From Owenia fusiformis (lineage: Eukaryota; Annelida; Polychaeta; Sabellida; Oweniidae): DNA of 64,000 nucleotides. The stretch lies in NCBI GenBank assembly GCA_903813345.2, contig CAIIXF020000012.1:24874184-24938183 (forward strand), written 5' to 3'. Position 1 is the stretch's first letter, and every line of letters begins with the position of its first letter. Position numbers and translations under genes: made by a program. Of the stretch, positions 45,110 through 55,969 are shown one piece after another. A model generated the notes under the pieces. The model was not told the DNA's origin. It saw only the letters and a list, made by a program, of their open reading frames with translations, and ran no database searches.

Positions 45110-45117
45110 GCTTTGCC

Positions 45118-45365
45118 CATCCTCCGATCACAGGGCTTCAAAATTCAGAATATATTCTTTCTTTTTACACCCTGCGATAAGCAGTTAGCATTTCCCCGAT
45201 TAAGAACTCGCAATCTGATTGGCTGTCGCAACACTGCGACAGAAATCATGTATAAGCCATTGAGCATAATAAGATCATGTGATTCAGTTTAATCGGGCGC
45301 TTCCAAATTGGTTATAGCAGGGGGAAGAAGGAGGTACGAATTCTGAATACCTGCTTAGGAGGATG
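45118..45365. mobile_element. CATCCTCC-ended MITE, copy 2
   Basis: It is nearly identical to 33325-33571 and in the same orientation (248 bp). It is flanked by an exact 8-bp duplication GCTTTGCC at 45110-45117 and 45366-45373. Directly after it, GTACCATAATCTTTGCC-type units of about 18 bp repeat four times (about 45374-45445), partly extending the duplicated target. Confidence 0.95.
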
Positions 45366-45373
45366 GCTTTGCC

Positions 45374-45450
45374 ATGTACCATAATCTTTGCAGTGTACCA
45401 TAATCTTTGCCTTGTACCATAATCTTTGCCTTGTACCATAACTTTTGTGC
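45374..45450 (+). repeat. Four-unit tandem, ~18 bp
   Basis: TGTACCATAATCTTTGC is repeated about four times in direct orientation next to the MITE's right target duplication. Confidence 0.75.
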
Positions 45451-46260
45451 TCTTGCTTTCACTCACTATGTTAGATGGGAATACTATTTTTTGTGGGGAG
45501 CAATGGTCTTACATAAAGCAGATCAACTTATAATTGATTATTCCAATGAGAGCCAGGACTCATATAGACTGATAGATGGCAATTAACTACTAGGTTGTTT
45601 TTCACATCTGACCCATTGGTTTGTGTGTAAACATTACTGTTTTAAAACTTCAAATTCACTACACATATCAAATAAATATCATATTTTCCTTCATCAAAAG
45701 TTTTTGGATATTTTCAACAAAATTTATCTTGGGAGTTTTTTGGAGCAATTTTTACATGTTAAGGTATGCTATTAAACCCACTGAATTTTTCGCCATCTAT
45801 TGACAGTCCTCAATGCCATTGAATTTACAATCAAAATATTTATATTCAACAGTCAGTCATTCAAATTGCTTAAATATGAAGTTAAAAAATTGTGAAATTT
45901 GGAGTTATAAGAAATAAAGTTAAGTAACATCTCTTATCATGTCTCATAGACATATTAATACCCCCTTCGTTCACTCCCCCTCCATTTAATTTTATTTATT
46001 TTTGACATATTTGCACAACACATATATTGAAACTCATTTTAATGGCATTAATGTTGTAATAATAATGTCATTCATAAGTATTTATTACTTGTCACTTGAA
46101 ACGGGAGCGAAATGGCCGAATTGCTTGAAATGGTTGACTCTGAAATGAAAATGAACCTAAAAAATAGGTCAGGTGAATTGATTGAAATGGCGACAGGCGC
46201 AAGCAGCAACATTTTAATTTCATTTTCGAATAATAACTCACCTTTTTAAAATCACTTCAA

Positions 46261-46388
46261 GATTCTCTCAATGATAATAAATTCTACATTGGTCTTTTCC
46301 TTTTGATACGGTTGATCACACTATTTTGCTGGAGAAGTTTCGTTATGATGGAATTCGTGGTGTTGCAAACTCTTGGTTTAAATCTTAA
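46261..46388 (+). pseudogene. CR1/Jockey-group LINE reverse transcriptase relic
   Basis: DSLNDNKFYIGLFL is followed, after a frame change and loss of a few codons, by FDTVDHTILLEKFRYDGIRG and VANSWFKS, then a stop. FDTVDH...GIRG...WF is the conserved RT-domain region around the first catalytic aspartate in CR1/Jockey-type LINEs. Only about 40 residues survive. It is a different copy from the longer LINE at 53600. Confidence 0.8.
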
Positions 46389-47206
46389 GCACATGGTCAC
46401 ATTGTGGAACCAGAATATTTAGAGTATTTTGCTACATGTCATGAAGTTTCTGATTTGAATTTTATGTGGTTAACATGTAAACCTATGAGGAAAACCAATG
46501 GTCCTAACTTTTTTTGAGGAGTATATTATCACATCATCATAAGATAAGCATAATAAGTTTTTTGCCCATATTTTGAAAAAATGCTGAAACTAAAAATGTC
46601 AGCACCTGGTGGGTTATTCTAATTATTTGCAAATAGTTACAAACTTCCTAAGAGTCACAAAGAACAATGTTCAAAAGAGTAAACAGGAAAACGAAAACAT
46701 TCTTCTCTATATATTAAATACTTTATTCTATTTTCATATTAACAATTTTACATATCATCTTAACAAGAACAATGCATTCAATCAACATTCAAATATCATT
46801 GGGCATATAGTACAGGGTAACCAGGAATTTATTCATAATGCATCTTACATATACAGGGTATTCACATTGTTATAAATCATATATAGGGTTACACATATGC
46901 ACTGGCCGTATTCAATACCTTTTAAGGTTCTAGGTACACACATGTCATGTGAAGGAATGAACAGTCTAGGGAACCAAATCTATATTTTTGTATCTACAGT
47001 ATTTTGACATTGCTGAAGTCCGGGTCAGCTGTTTCCATCCAAGTCCAGCCCTTTTTTGAAAAATAGTGAAATATTTCAAATTTCGGAACCTGAGAAGGTA
47101 GAATGTAACTAGAATCTCAATAGGTATGGGATACGTCTGTTACTTATGGTTCATTTGGATTCAGAGTTAACCCTTCCTCAGGATAAACCATGTATCAATA
47201 ACCCCT
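46389..47206. other. Unassigned, several CAGGGTA words
   Basis: TACAGGGTAACCAGG, TACAGGGTATTCACA and similar words near 46812 and 46852 resemble mariner termini, and ATCACCCTGTATA occurs at 48037. I could not pair them with confidence. An 88-residue open frame at 46609 has no recognisable domain. Confidence 0.3.
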
Positions 47207-47590
47207 CACAGGGAGATATGCTGAGTACTAAAATAGTACTCATGGCATATTAGCGCTTATTGAGTACTCATTTCAGTAAATATTAGTACTAAATGAGCAC
47301 TTATGACATGAGCACTGATTTATTGCATGTTTTAGTACTAAATGAGTACTCATATAATGAGTGATAAATTGGCAGTAATTTCATTGATTTTCAGCACTAA
47401 ATTGGTACTCATATCATGAGTGATAAAATAGTACTAATAAAATTGATATTTCAGCACTAAATGAGTACTCATTTCATGAATTAGTACTAAATTAGCACTC
47501 GTGACATGAGTGCTCATGAGCGCGCTTATGCCAGAGTGCCAATTTAGTACTAATTTTATACTAATTGAGTAATCGGCATATCTCCCTGTG
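47207..47590. mobile_element. CACAGGGAGATATGC-ended element with AGTACT-word arms
   Basis: A 15-bp perfect inverted repeat CACAGGGAGATATGC bounds a 384-bp body made almost entirely of ATTAGTACTAAATGAGTACT-type words in both orientations. The design is like that of 34378-34841 and 59172-61488. Flanking bases do not match, so the target duplication is missing or decayed. Confidence 0.7.
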
Positions 47591-47599
47591 GATACAGAG

Positions 47600-48485
47600 T
47601 GCCCCAGCTACCTTGTATACATTATATACAGGCTGACCAATCTATCCATGTATGAAGGGTGATCCAGGAACATTGTAAATTGGGTAGCCCAATTAACATT
47701 TCAGATTACCTTATTCAATACACAATCAGTACACAATACACAATGCCCATTGCATTTTTTATTTAATTCTTTGGCATAACTGCTCATGCCATTTTTGTGA
47801 CCTTGCTATGGAGTATTTTTTTCTTCAAAAATACCATTTTATGTCTGATAAATTAACATGTATTACTATACATTCTTCCAGAATACGGTAAATCATATTT
47901 TGGGACATTACTTATATTTTCTAATGTACAACAAGTGACTCACTTTGTATTAACTTTTTTGGAAACTACACGGGTTGAATTTAGAATAAAAAAAATTTAG
48001 ACTGATGAAAATGTGATATGCAGGATTGCATTTTTGAATCACCCTGTATATCCTCTTGCTGTACACCATAGGTTATTTTGGTCCAAAAAATCTGTACCTC
48101 AAGATCCCCTGGTCTGCCTTTAAGTTGACTTTATCTGAACATTATATCGTTGATCAAAGATTGTTGGTCACCAAGACTTAAGATTATTAAATTGCACTTT
48201 CCCATTAAGTTGTTTTGACTACTACTGTACTAAGTACGAGGGTTGTCCCATAAGTCCTGAAATTTTTATTCTAATTCTAAATACACTTACATTTTCAACT
48301 TTTCTTTGTTCACACCTCCTATTTTGAGAGAAAATAAGAACATTTTCTTTTTCTGAAACTCCTAGTCTACGAAACCTTAGTCACATAAAGTGGGACCTAA
48401 CAAAAATTTTCTAGTTTTATGGATGAATGCTCATTAAATTAATAAAATAAATCTTACAGGCAAAACAATCAGCTGGAGAAGGGTT
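47600..48485. other. No supportable gene
   Basis: A lone mariner-like end (TACGAGGGTTGTCCCATAAG) starts at 48235, but no partner end was found. The rest is non-coding AT-rich sequence. Confidence 0.35.
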
Positions 48486-48491
48486 ACTTAA

Positions 48492-48783
48492 CCTCTTGAG
48501 TTCCCAGAGTGACAAGATTTTCTCTTCACCAAGAAATGACCTTGAAACCTAAGGTGACGAGATAATATGTTACAAAATGTTCCCATTAAAATTGCTTAAA
48601 TTTGAACAATTTTCATCCAATTTCCACACCAAAAAACAAAATTGTTTACATATGATTTCTGCCAACTAACGTCACTAAATGGAGCATCATTTGTTGCGGA
48701 TGTACATATTAAAATGTCAAAAGTTGGCAAAAATGGAAAATTCTCTAGTTTCAAACCAATTTTAGAGTCTGGGATTCAAGAGG
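48492..48783 (+). mobile_element. TTAA-flanked MITE, copy 1
   Basis: It begins CCTCTTGAGTTCCCAG and ends CTGGGATTCAAGAGG, with TTAA on both sides (48488-48491 and 48784-48787). A partner copy lies inverted at 50879-51169. TTAA duplication suggests piggyBac-type (or Kolobok-type) mobilisation. A 76-residue open frame inside is fortuitous. Confidence 0.88.
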
Positions 48784-48787
48784 TTAA

Positions 48788-50335
48788 CATAAATTCTCAG
48801 CCTGCCCAATGTTCAAATATTTTACATCAATGTCTAGTCAACTTCCATGGGTTGAGCATATCCTCTCATTGACAAACTTAACATTTCTAAATGTTTCAAA
48901 CAATTAACAAAATACATTTATGATACATATGTACCATGTATGTCCATTAGTTAAATCAATACTCCTATCTTGTGCATTGTAAATAGCTCATAATGTGTAC
49001 TGTACCTTACTCCATTGGAAATTCATTCAATTCCAGACAGCATTTAAGAATCATAAATTATTATCACAAATTAAATTTACAAGTCATATCTTAACCATAA
49101 GAAGTGACAATCATTAAGTCTATAATCACATTGATTGACTAGTAAGTAAAACATGTTCCCAACACTATCTTTCACATACAAATATTTGTATAATCAGCCA
49201 AAAAGAAGTTAAATAGCCAGATGAACATAACAGAAACTTTGAGTTAATCAATTGTAACCATGCATATAATGATATGTCATTAAGAAAACAATGGCCTTTA
49301 AAAGACTCAAAGATGAACATTTTACTTATTTCCGTCAATAATGTGCATTTACATGAAGTGGAGCACTTTCATTTTCTGACTTTCCAAAAATGCACTAATA
49401 TATCTCTGGTTTGACCCATTAGCAGTTTTAGTCAGTCAGTTTCAAATTATTTTACTTAATACTTAATCATTCCTTTAGTCTTATCAGTCTGCTATTGGGT
49501 ATACTTGCTTTGCATTTCCATGGTGCCAACTGATGAATATGCTTGTCCGAAACACAGGTTATCAAAGAATGGCAAGCCACAAAATCAAATCTAGTGAACT
49601 GGTCCAGCCTGCTAAGAGTGGACTATTTAGTATTTACTTTATTTTTCTCAAAAGCCACGACTCTGGCCAAACCTAAATATGAATCTATCAGACTTAAGAC
49701 TTCCTTCACAATTAAAAGCTTCATCCACATTCAAGTTTTTGTGATTTTATCTTCTATTTCTCATCAATGGTTATAATGCTGTAGTAGTTTCATCTGTACA
49801 TAGTAGCCCGGACAGAATTGTTCAAGGGTCACTTTTTCTTTAATAATTTTTTTAATTTTCAGTATTACCAAAATCTGATTACATATTTGAAAACTACAGT
49901 AAAATTCTGAAACACAAAAATTTTTTCAAGAAACATCTCTTAATTTATTGATATTATAGGCGTTCATAGTATGACTGACGCAAATACATAATTCATCACT
50001 TTGCCTTATATTTGTTCAAAATGGCGGCATTTTTTGTGAATTTGAATGTTCAGTTGAAAGTTAATATTAAAGATTGTCATATAGGCCTATAGGGCCAAGC
50101 TGCCACCTGCCACAATCCTGATGTAATGCGCCAACTGTCAAATCATCAAATACAAGAGGTCAACTCCCTCCAAGGGTATGTGAACTCAACTCTATTGAAA
50201 TGTTCGGGATTGTGTTCATTAGGACGTGAAAAGGTGGTGCCCCAATGTGCAGGGTGTGATGAGAGTAGGTCCTCGATCTAACAAAGTTACTTAATTAAAA
50301 TGCTGAACAATGCTGTCCAGGCTACTATGTAGACA
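48788..50335. other. No supportable gene
   Basis: AT-rich sequence with no exon, RNA gene or element end that I can support. Confidence 0.4.
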
Positions 50336-50337
50336 CA

Positions 50338-50690
50338 AACATGTTTTTTGTACATATATGGGCATGTTCATCTGTACTTATATGGACATATACATCTGTA
50401 CATAATTGGACAGACATGTACATCTGTACATTTATTGACATGTACACCTACACATATGAACATGTACATCATCTGTACATATATAGACACATACATTTGT
50501 ACATACACAGACATGTACTTTGTACATACAGTATATGGCACATATACATCTGTACATGTGGGCATACGCATCTGTACATTTTTGAACACTGTATCTGCAC
50601 ATATCATATGAATGTATATGACATATCCACCTGATCATATATGTATGTTAACATAGACATACATGTACACAGAGACATGTACAGTTCCAC
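50338..50690 (+). repeat. ACATCTGTACAT tandem repeat, ~24-bp units
   Basis: CATCTGTACATATATGGACA-type units of roughly 24-27 bp repeat about a dozen times with drift, rich in the self-complementary word TGTACA. Open frames on both strands arise from the repeat and are not taken as genes. Confidence 0.85.
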
Positions 50691-50878
50691 ATATATTACA
50701 TGTTTATGAATGATTGGCATGTATTGTGCGGTGATACATTATTTGCACTGAGTGTTTAGTATTGCAGCTGCTTAATCACATTGTGATCCCATCTGGAAAT
50801 ACACAAAACAATACAGAGTGCATAAAATAATTTTAAAAAAATATACCAGATTCTTCTTGGACCTTTTAACTTTTTTAA

Positions 50879-51169
50879 CCTCTTGAATCCCAGTTTCTAA
50901 AATCAGTTGAAACCAGAGAATTTTTCATTTTTGCCACCTTTTGATATTTAACTACATTCATATACAACTTTAGATGCTCAACTTAGTAAAATCAGACGGC
51001 GGAGATCATTTCTACAAATTTTAAAACAAGTTTTGTTTAAATTGGATGAAAATTGTTCAAATAAGAGCAATTTTAGTGAAAAATTTGGTGACGGATTTTC
51101 TCGTCACCCTGGGTTTCAAGGTCATTTCTGAGGTGACAAGATATCTCGTCACTCCAGGTAGTCAAGAGG
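50879..51169 (-). mobile_element. TTAA-flanked MITE, copy 2
   Basis: It is an inverted relative of 48492-48783, with the same end CCTCTTGAATCCCAG, almost the same length (291 bp) and TTAA at 50875-50878 and 51170-51173. It lies 150 bp beyond the stop codon of the AKAP10-like gene, in its likely 3' UTR. Confidence 0.88.
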
Positions 51170-51318
51170 TTAAATATGTTAATCATGTAAACCATGTTAA
51201 ACATGTTTTTTATAAAACAAGGTGACATCTTTTAGTTCAAGCAAAAAATTTCCTATTACTAGGCTATTTGGAGCCTCAAGCAATGAATTAATAAATAGGA
51301 GACCTACGGTTTTTGGCA

Positions 51319-51459
51319 TCAAGTATTTGGTGGAGTTTGTTGCGACTCTGTTGATTTCTCATTCTGTTCAAAAGATGGCTCTGGTTGCACGCTCTCTGTT
51401 ACTTTCGTCACTTCACTCAATATCATCTGAGCAACTTGCCACGCAGCATCCTCCTCCGC
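51319..51459 (-). CDS. AKAP10: AKAP10-like last coding exon, PKA-binding helix
   Basis: The acceptor CTATTTTCTAG precedes AEEDAAWQVAQMILSEVTKV. The TGA stop is at 51321-51319 after 46 codons. Small and hydrophobic residues spaced as A-W-x-x-A-x-M-I-x-S-E form the amphipathic helix typical of PKA RI/RII anchoring. The tail is acidic and Gln/Pro-rich. Confidence 0.82.
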   Translation of the reverse strand, partial: AEEDAAWQVAQMILSEVTKVTESVQPEPSFEQNEKSTESQQTPPNT

Positions 51460-54400
51460 CTAGAAAATAGTCCCATGAAGCTGACATATAAAATCGTTCA
51501 ATTGGAAACGGATAAACTACATATACAATATCAGTTAGATGAATGATATTTCCTATTTAATTTCAACTATTTAATCTATTCTAAATGCAATTTTGTTTAC
51601 CAGAACTCACAGCCCTAACATTTAGACAAAGCTCTTTCTTTAATATTTTGGGATTTAAACCAGAAACTTTATGAAACTACCATGTACAGGCTTGGACCAA
51701 GGCATTATTGTTGTTGGGCATATCTATCTCCTCTGAACTGTTAATAACAAAAATCTTACGCACCTTTTTATCTTTTCTCTTAAAAATTGACTTTCCAGCT
51801 GAAAAAATAAAACATGAAATTAATAATTATGGATGGAGATATTTCTAGTAAAATACTGTGTTTTCCTAGTACTGGTATGCAATATGCACGTACAGTGAAC
51901 CTTGTACATAGGAACCACACATTAGTGAACGCTGAAAATGAAAACACTTTTTCAGTCCAAATTTTGAATTCTGATCGCCATTCCATTTTATCTGCACATC
52001 TTAATTTGAACATCTTTCAAAAAATAAGTCAATCACAAGGTTACAGTTGTTCCTACCTAGAACCAATATGGAAAGTGATGATGAGTACTTGAAGCATTCA
52101 TATATCACAAGTTTTTCTGTATCATCACACTAATGTCATGGTAACCAGCTGTATACATTCATATATCATCTCAAAAAACCAATGTGAATTAATTAATTGT
52201 TGTGTGTATCTGCTCAATAAAACTAACCACTTTGAATCATTAATGGCTTAATATAATATAATGGCGATTCTTATCTTGTTTTAAAATACAGACTGCAGAT
52301 GGGTGTATGCTTATGAGTGTGACTGAAATACACAGATTGAGAGTTAGATGATGGTTGTTTCTTAGTTTTTCATTTTACCTAAGAAAATATGTGATACATA
52401 AATTCCATGGTGATTAATATGTTTCTTGACCAATTAGGAATAAAGATATGATATGACTGATGTCAGTCAGAGGCATATAAATTCAAGGTCTTCCAGTGAA
52501 ATGATAATGATAAAGCAGAACTTCAATAGCTTTACATTACTTACTTTTCTTTTGTTTCTTTTTATCAAAATCTGGTTCTGGATCAAATTCTGATATAAAT
52601 TGTCCTAATTCGTTGACATGACCTAGACACATTTTCCTGGAAATATACAATCGCAATACAGTATAAGTGGGGCTAAGGGGTCTTTGTTTATCACAAGGAA
52701 AACACCTAATTGGTGAACTGATATACTAAACTGAGAACATCCTCTCAGCTCATACAGTCCAGGATGTATAGTCAGATTCTGAGAAATCAAAACACAATAT
52801 TTTGCTCTCTGCAATAGCAAAAACATCATAATATAAGGCATTAACATTCAAAATGTCACCACCTGCCATTTGTTAGATGCCAATTGTTACAGATACCATG
52901 TTACAGACACCAACCGCTGAACCCCAAACACCCTCAACAAAAAAGTTGGAGACTAATAACATATGTCATATGAGGTGATGACATAAAAACTATAAATTGC
53001 ATATTTCTCAAGAATTCTTTCGGGAATGTAATCTGATCTAAATTCACATTTTAAGTACCAGGCCCCATATTATCAATCCCTTGTGACACTGGACCCTAGG
53101 GGTCAAACGGTTCAAAATTCCAACAGTTCGGTTCGGTCACGGTTTTTAGGTTCACGGTTCGGTTCTTTCACGGTTCTCGTAAATTGGTAATATTTCCTTG
53201 TAAAATTGTAAAGACAGCTCATAAAAAAACAGGTTTTAGCTTTAAATTGACTTGACAAAGCAAAGTTTATTGGCCTAGTGGTGGCCCACTTTAAATTTTA
53301 AACTTTAGATTTTTCTGTCCTTGATAAGATTTCTGTCAGATAAGAGCTGAGATCTACATGTAGCACAAGCAGTAACATAGCCCCGGGATTCTTGTAGTCT
53401 GTCAAAGCAGCTGAATCAGCACAGATGGCGCTGCGATTGTGCGGGAGATTTAAACACAAATATGTTTCAAGTTTTTAACAAAGACATTAGTAATGTTATA
53501 ATTTCTGTAATTGCAGTATTTTTTAAATAATATTGATTAAAAACTAACTCATTATAACAGACAAAACACCTCCACGAAGCAAAATTAATTGTACTATGAT
53601 TGCCCAAACATTCCACGCAGACCGCACTTGTAAATATTACTGATTATATACTTAACAACACCCAAAATGGGCTTTTAACGGGTGTAGTATATCTTGATTT
53701 GAAAAAAGCCTTTGACACCGTCGATGTAAACCTAATGCTCATGAAAATGCAAAACATCGGTGTCAGAGACAAAGAATTGTCTTGGTTCAGCAGTTATCTT
53801 ATTGGTCGAAGTCAATGTGTAAGTATAAATGGCAAAGTGTCATCTTCATTACCAGTCGAGTATGGAGTACCTCAGGGCTCTGTACTTGGGCCTCTGCTTT
53901 TTATTCTCTACATAAACGACCTCCAAAATCAAATTAAAGACTCAAAAGTCACTCTCTATGCAGATGACACTGCCATATTTTACCATGCCAAAGATATTCA
54001 CTCTATTAAAGCAAAGTTAACAGCTGATATGAATGTGGTACACAAATGGCTGTGCTCAAATAAATTAACATTAAATGTCAAGAAGACTAAATTCATGGTG
54101 TATGGGTCATCCCAGAAACTGTCAAAGGTAGATGAAGGTGACGACATAGTCATAAATGGAGAAAAAATTGAACAAGTCGACGCTTTCAAATATCTTGGTT
54201 TGTGGTTTGATCCAACACTCACTTGGAAAACACATATAACCAAAACTTGTACAAAATTGTCACAAAGGTTAGGGGTCATTGGGAGAGTGAGAGATTCTCT
54301 TACCCTCAATACAACCAAACTTTTAATCCAATCTACCATCACACCCATTTTTGATTATGGTGATGCTGTCATCTCTGGATGCAGCTCACAACTCTTAGAT

Positions 54401-55837
54401 AAAATTCAGAGATTCCAAAACCGTGCTGGTAGATTGATAGTTAAATGTGCCCCACGTACCCCATCCCAGGATGTTAGAAATACTCTGAAGTGGCCATCCA
54501 TAAGAGAGAGACAGGACATGCACAACCTGACACTAATGTATAAGGTAGTGAATGGACTGGTTCCCACTTATATGCAGGACAGTTTTACCTTAACTAAGGA
54601 CACTCACAACTATGGTACTCGTGCTACAACTAACAAATGTATTTTTATTAAACAAAATTGTAATAATGCAGGCACACAAACTTTTAGTCACAGAGCATCT
54701 GTTCTCTGGAACAAGGCACCTTTAGATTTAAAGGAATCTGCCTCAGTGCAATCTTTTAAAGTTCATCTAAAAAAGCAATTCCTTGCTTCAATTAGTGAAT
54801 AATTGTAATTTTACATGTCTTAATATGCTCAAATGTCAAGTGTGACAATTTAATGCTTATTTTTATCGACTAGTCATATAGTATTTTTACACATATTATG
54901 TACTGATTTTACAAATTTCTAATTTTATGATATGTATTGTCACATATTTTATTGTTAAACGTAGTGTGTATGTGTGTCTGCAGGGTTCTTATGGAAACAA
55001 GAAAACATATGTATTTCTTATTAGATATCCCTGAATAAATAAAATCTAAATAAAATAAATAAAAAAATGAATAGCGTAATCTGGCGAGACCAACTTCCGG
55101 TCTATTTATATGTCACAAAAATGTAAACAATTACTTGTCTATCGATTTGTGAGCGATCTGTTTCATATCTAAGGTAAGAATTGAATGTTCTCTATTGCTA
55201 TAAACATGTTTTTAAGGAATATATACATGAAGAATAAGTTCATGTCGAACGAAAGAGAGAATATTGAAGTCTAAAAAATTTGATTTTTCAATTTTTCCTC
55301 GAACCGTGGATGAACCGAATCTCATGTTTATGAACCGAAAATACCGTCCTAGCATCATTAACCGCGGTAACCGCGTACCGCGGTTAACCGTTTGACCCGA
55401 AAATTCAAGACAAAGGGGGCACAGGTGTGGAGACGCCAAATAGAGAGAATGAGAGAGAAGTGGGGAAATGCATGTCAAAATAATGCACAGTACAAAATTT
55501 TGCAAAAAGGAAGAATTACAAAATAGCAGGCCATATAATCTATTTAGAAATGAGTCTCGCATCAAACATAGACATTGAATGTTGATAACTTATTTAACTT
55601 GACAGTGACTTAAAAATACTTACCCCTGATTGGCTCGTTTCCATAACGAGTCAGGATTTAATAATACTGGGTCTTCCATCTGCATTTCATCTGGTTTAGT
55701 TCTACTAAATGCTTTTTTCAAGTTAGAGCCACTCTCGTCAGCTGCTAATAGCGTGTTCTTCTTCGATATGCCCTTATTTGTATCACTGTCTACGCTACCG
55801 CCACCTATACTATGAGCATCAGAACTAGCATCTGATC
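51319..55837 (-). CDS. AKAP10: AKAP10/D-AKAP2-like A-kinase anchoring protein, C-terminal exons (partial)
   Basis: Four exons, 55837-55624, 52636-52545, 51798-51764 and 51459-51319, join in frame through consensus splice sites. The joined protein reads ...NPDSLWKRANQGKMCLGHVN..., ELGQFISEFDPEPDFDKKKQ, TGKSIFKRKDKK, then EEDAAWQVAQMILSEVTK. The last piece fits the amphipathic helix with which D-AKAP2 binds PKA regulatory subunits, and GKM...LGQFI...PEPD is the segment that precedes it in that family. AKAP10 tethers PKA at membranes and carries RGS-like domains upstream; those exons are not seen here and probably lie beyond 64000 or among the transposons. The C-terminus EKSTES continues for seven residues (QQTPPNT). 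The vertebrate protein instead ends soon after EKST with a PDZ-binding tail. Identification rests on motif memory. Confidence 0.8.
51764..51798 (-). CDS. AKAP10: AKAP10-like 35-nt micro-exon
   Basis: The acceptor TTATTTTTTCAG and donor AAAAAG|GTGCGTAAG enclose 35 nt that read (T)GKSIFKRKDKK once the single A of the previous exon is added. It ends in phase 0, as the last exon needs. Confidence 0.75.
51800..52540 (-). other. AKAP10-like intron
   Basis: No transposon end or exon was recognised. A 92-residue open frame on the plus strand (51814-52092) is intronic and has no known domain. Confidence 0.5.
52545..52636 (-). CDS. AKAP10: AKAP10-like exon (third from the 3' end)
   Basis: The acceptor TATATTTCCAG and donor AAAA|GTAAGTAATG are both strong. 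The 92-nt exon encodes KMCLGHVNELGQFISEFDPE and then PDFDKKKQKK, in the phase demanded by both neighbours. Confidence 0.82.
53600..54802 (+). pseudogene. LINE reverse transcriptase, 5'-truncated copy (CR1/Jockey group)
   Basis: There are 400 open codons with no proper start: the frame is preceded by TGA at 53597 and opens PKHSTQTALVNITDYILNN, which is already inside the RT domain. VYLDLKKAFDTVD (30-42), YGVPQGSVLGPLLFILYIND (88-107) and the catalytic YADD (120-123) are intact. The thumb and C-terminal region follow (DAFKYLGLWFDPTLTWKTHI; FDYGDAVISG; FSHRASVLWNKAPLDLK). The endonuclease and ORF1 are missing. The uninterrupted frame suggests a fairly recent insertion. It is not autonomous. Confidence 0.92.
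54803..55070 (+). repeat. LINE 3' UTR and AATAAA-rich tail
   Basis: The LINE's non-coding 3' part ends in an A-rich simple repeat of AATAAA/TAAA units at 55031-55068, typical of a target-primed insertion end. Confidence 0.75.
55624..55837 (-). CDS. AKAP10: AKAP10-like exon (fourth from the 3' end)
   Basis: The acceptor GCACTTCTAG precedes SDASSDAHSIGGGSVDSDTN, then a Ser/Lys-rich linker and DPVLLNPDSLWKRANQG. The donor is GGG|GTAAGTAT-like (exon ends at 55624). It enters needing one base from the previous exon and leaves with two bases (GG), matching the next exon. The first part is low-complexity and probably disordered. Confidence 0.75.
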
Positions 55838-55969
55838 CTAGAAGTGCACAAATCAAAATAATTATTCATGTATCCATTACATAGGAATATACATATACTA
55901 AGTTAAATGTGTATGTACTATGTACTATATATGTTATATATATAGTATTGTTAAATCCTGGGTCATGTT

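Larger units (their letters stand above)
53098..55400. mobile_element. GGGTCAAACGG-ended element, split by a LINE
   Basis: AGGGGTCAAACGGTTCAAAA at the left faces CGCGGTTAACCGTTTGACCC at the right. GGTTCGGTTC/CACGGTT words at 53130-53180 are mirrored by GAACCG words at 55298-55345. Such ends are common in hAT-type MITEs, but no duplication is clear. The LINE at about 53580-55070 lies inside it, and all of it lies in an AKAP10-like intron. Confidence 0.5.

Noticed and set aside
46810-48060. Possible mariner-like element between CAGGGTA words and CACCCTGTATA
   Set aside because: The putative ends pair poorly and several alternative partners exist. A different element (47207-47590) lies in between.
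48235-48290. Mariner-like left end TACGAGGGTTGTCCCATAAG
   Set aside because: No matching right end was found within the next few kilobases, so the element cannot be delimited.
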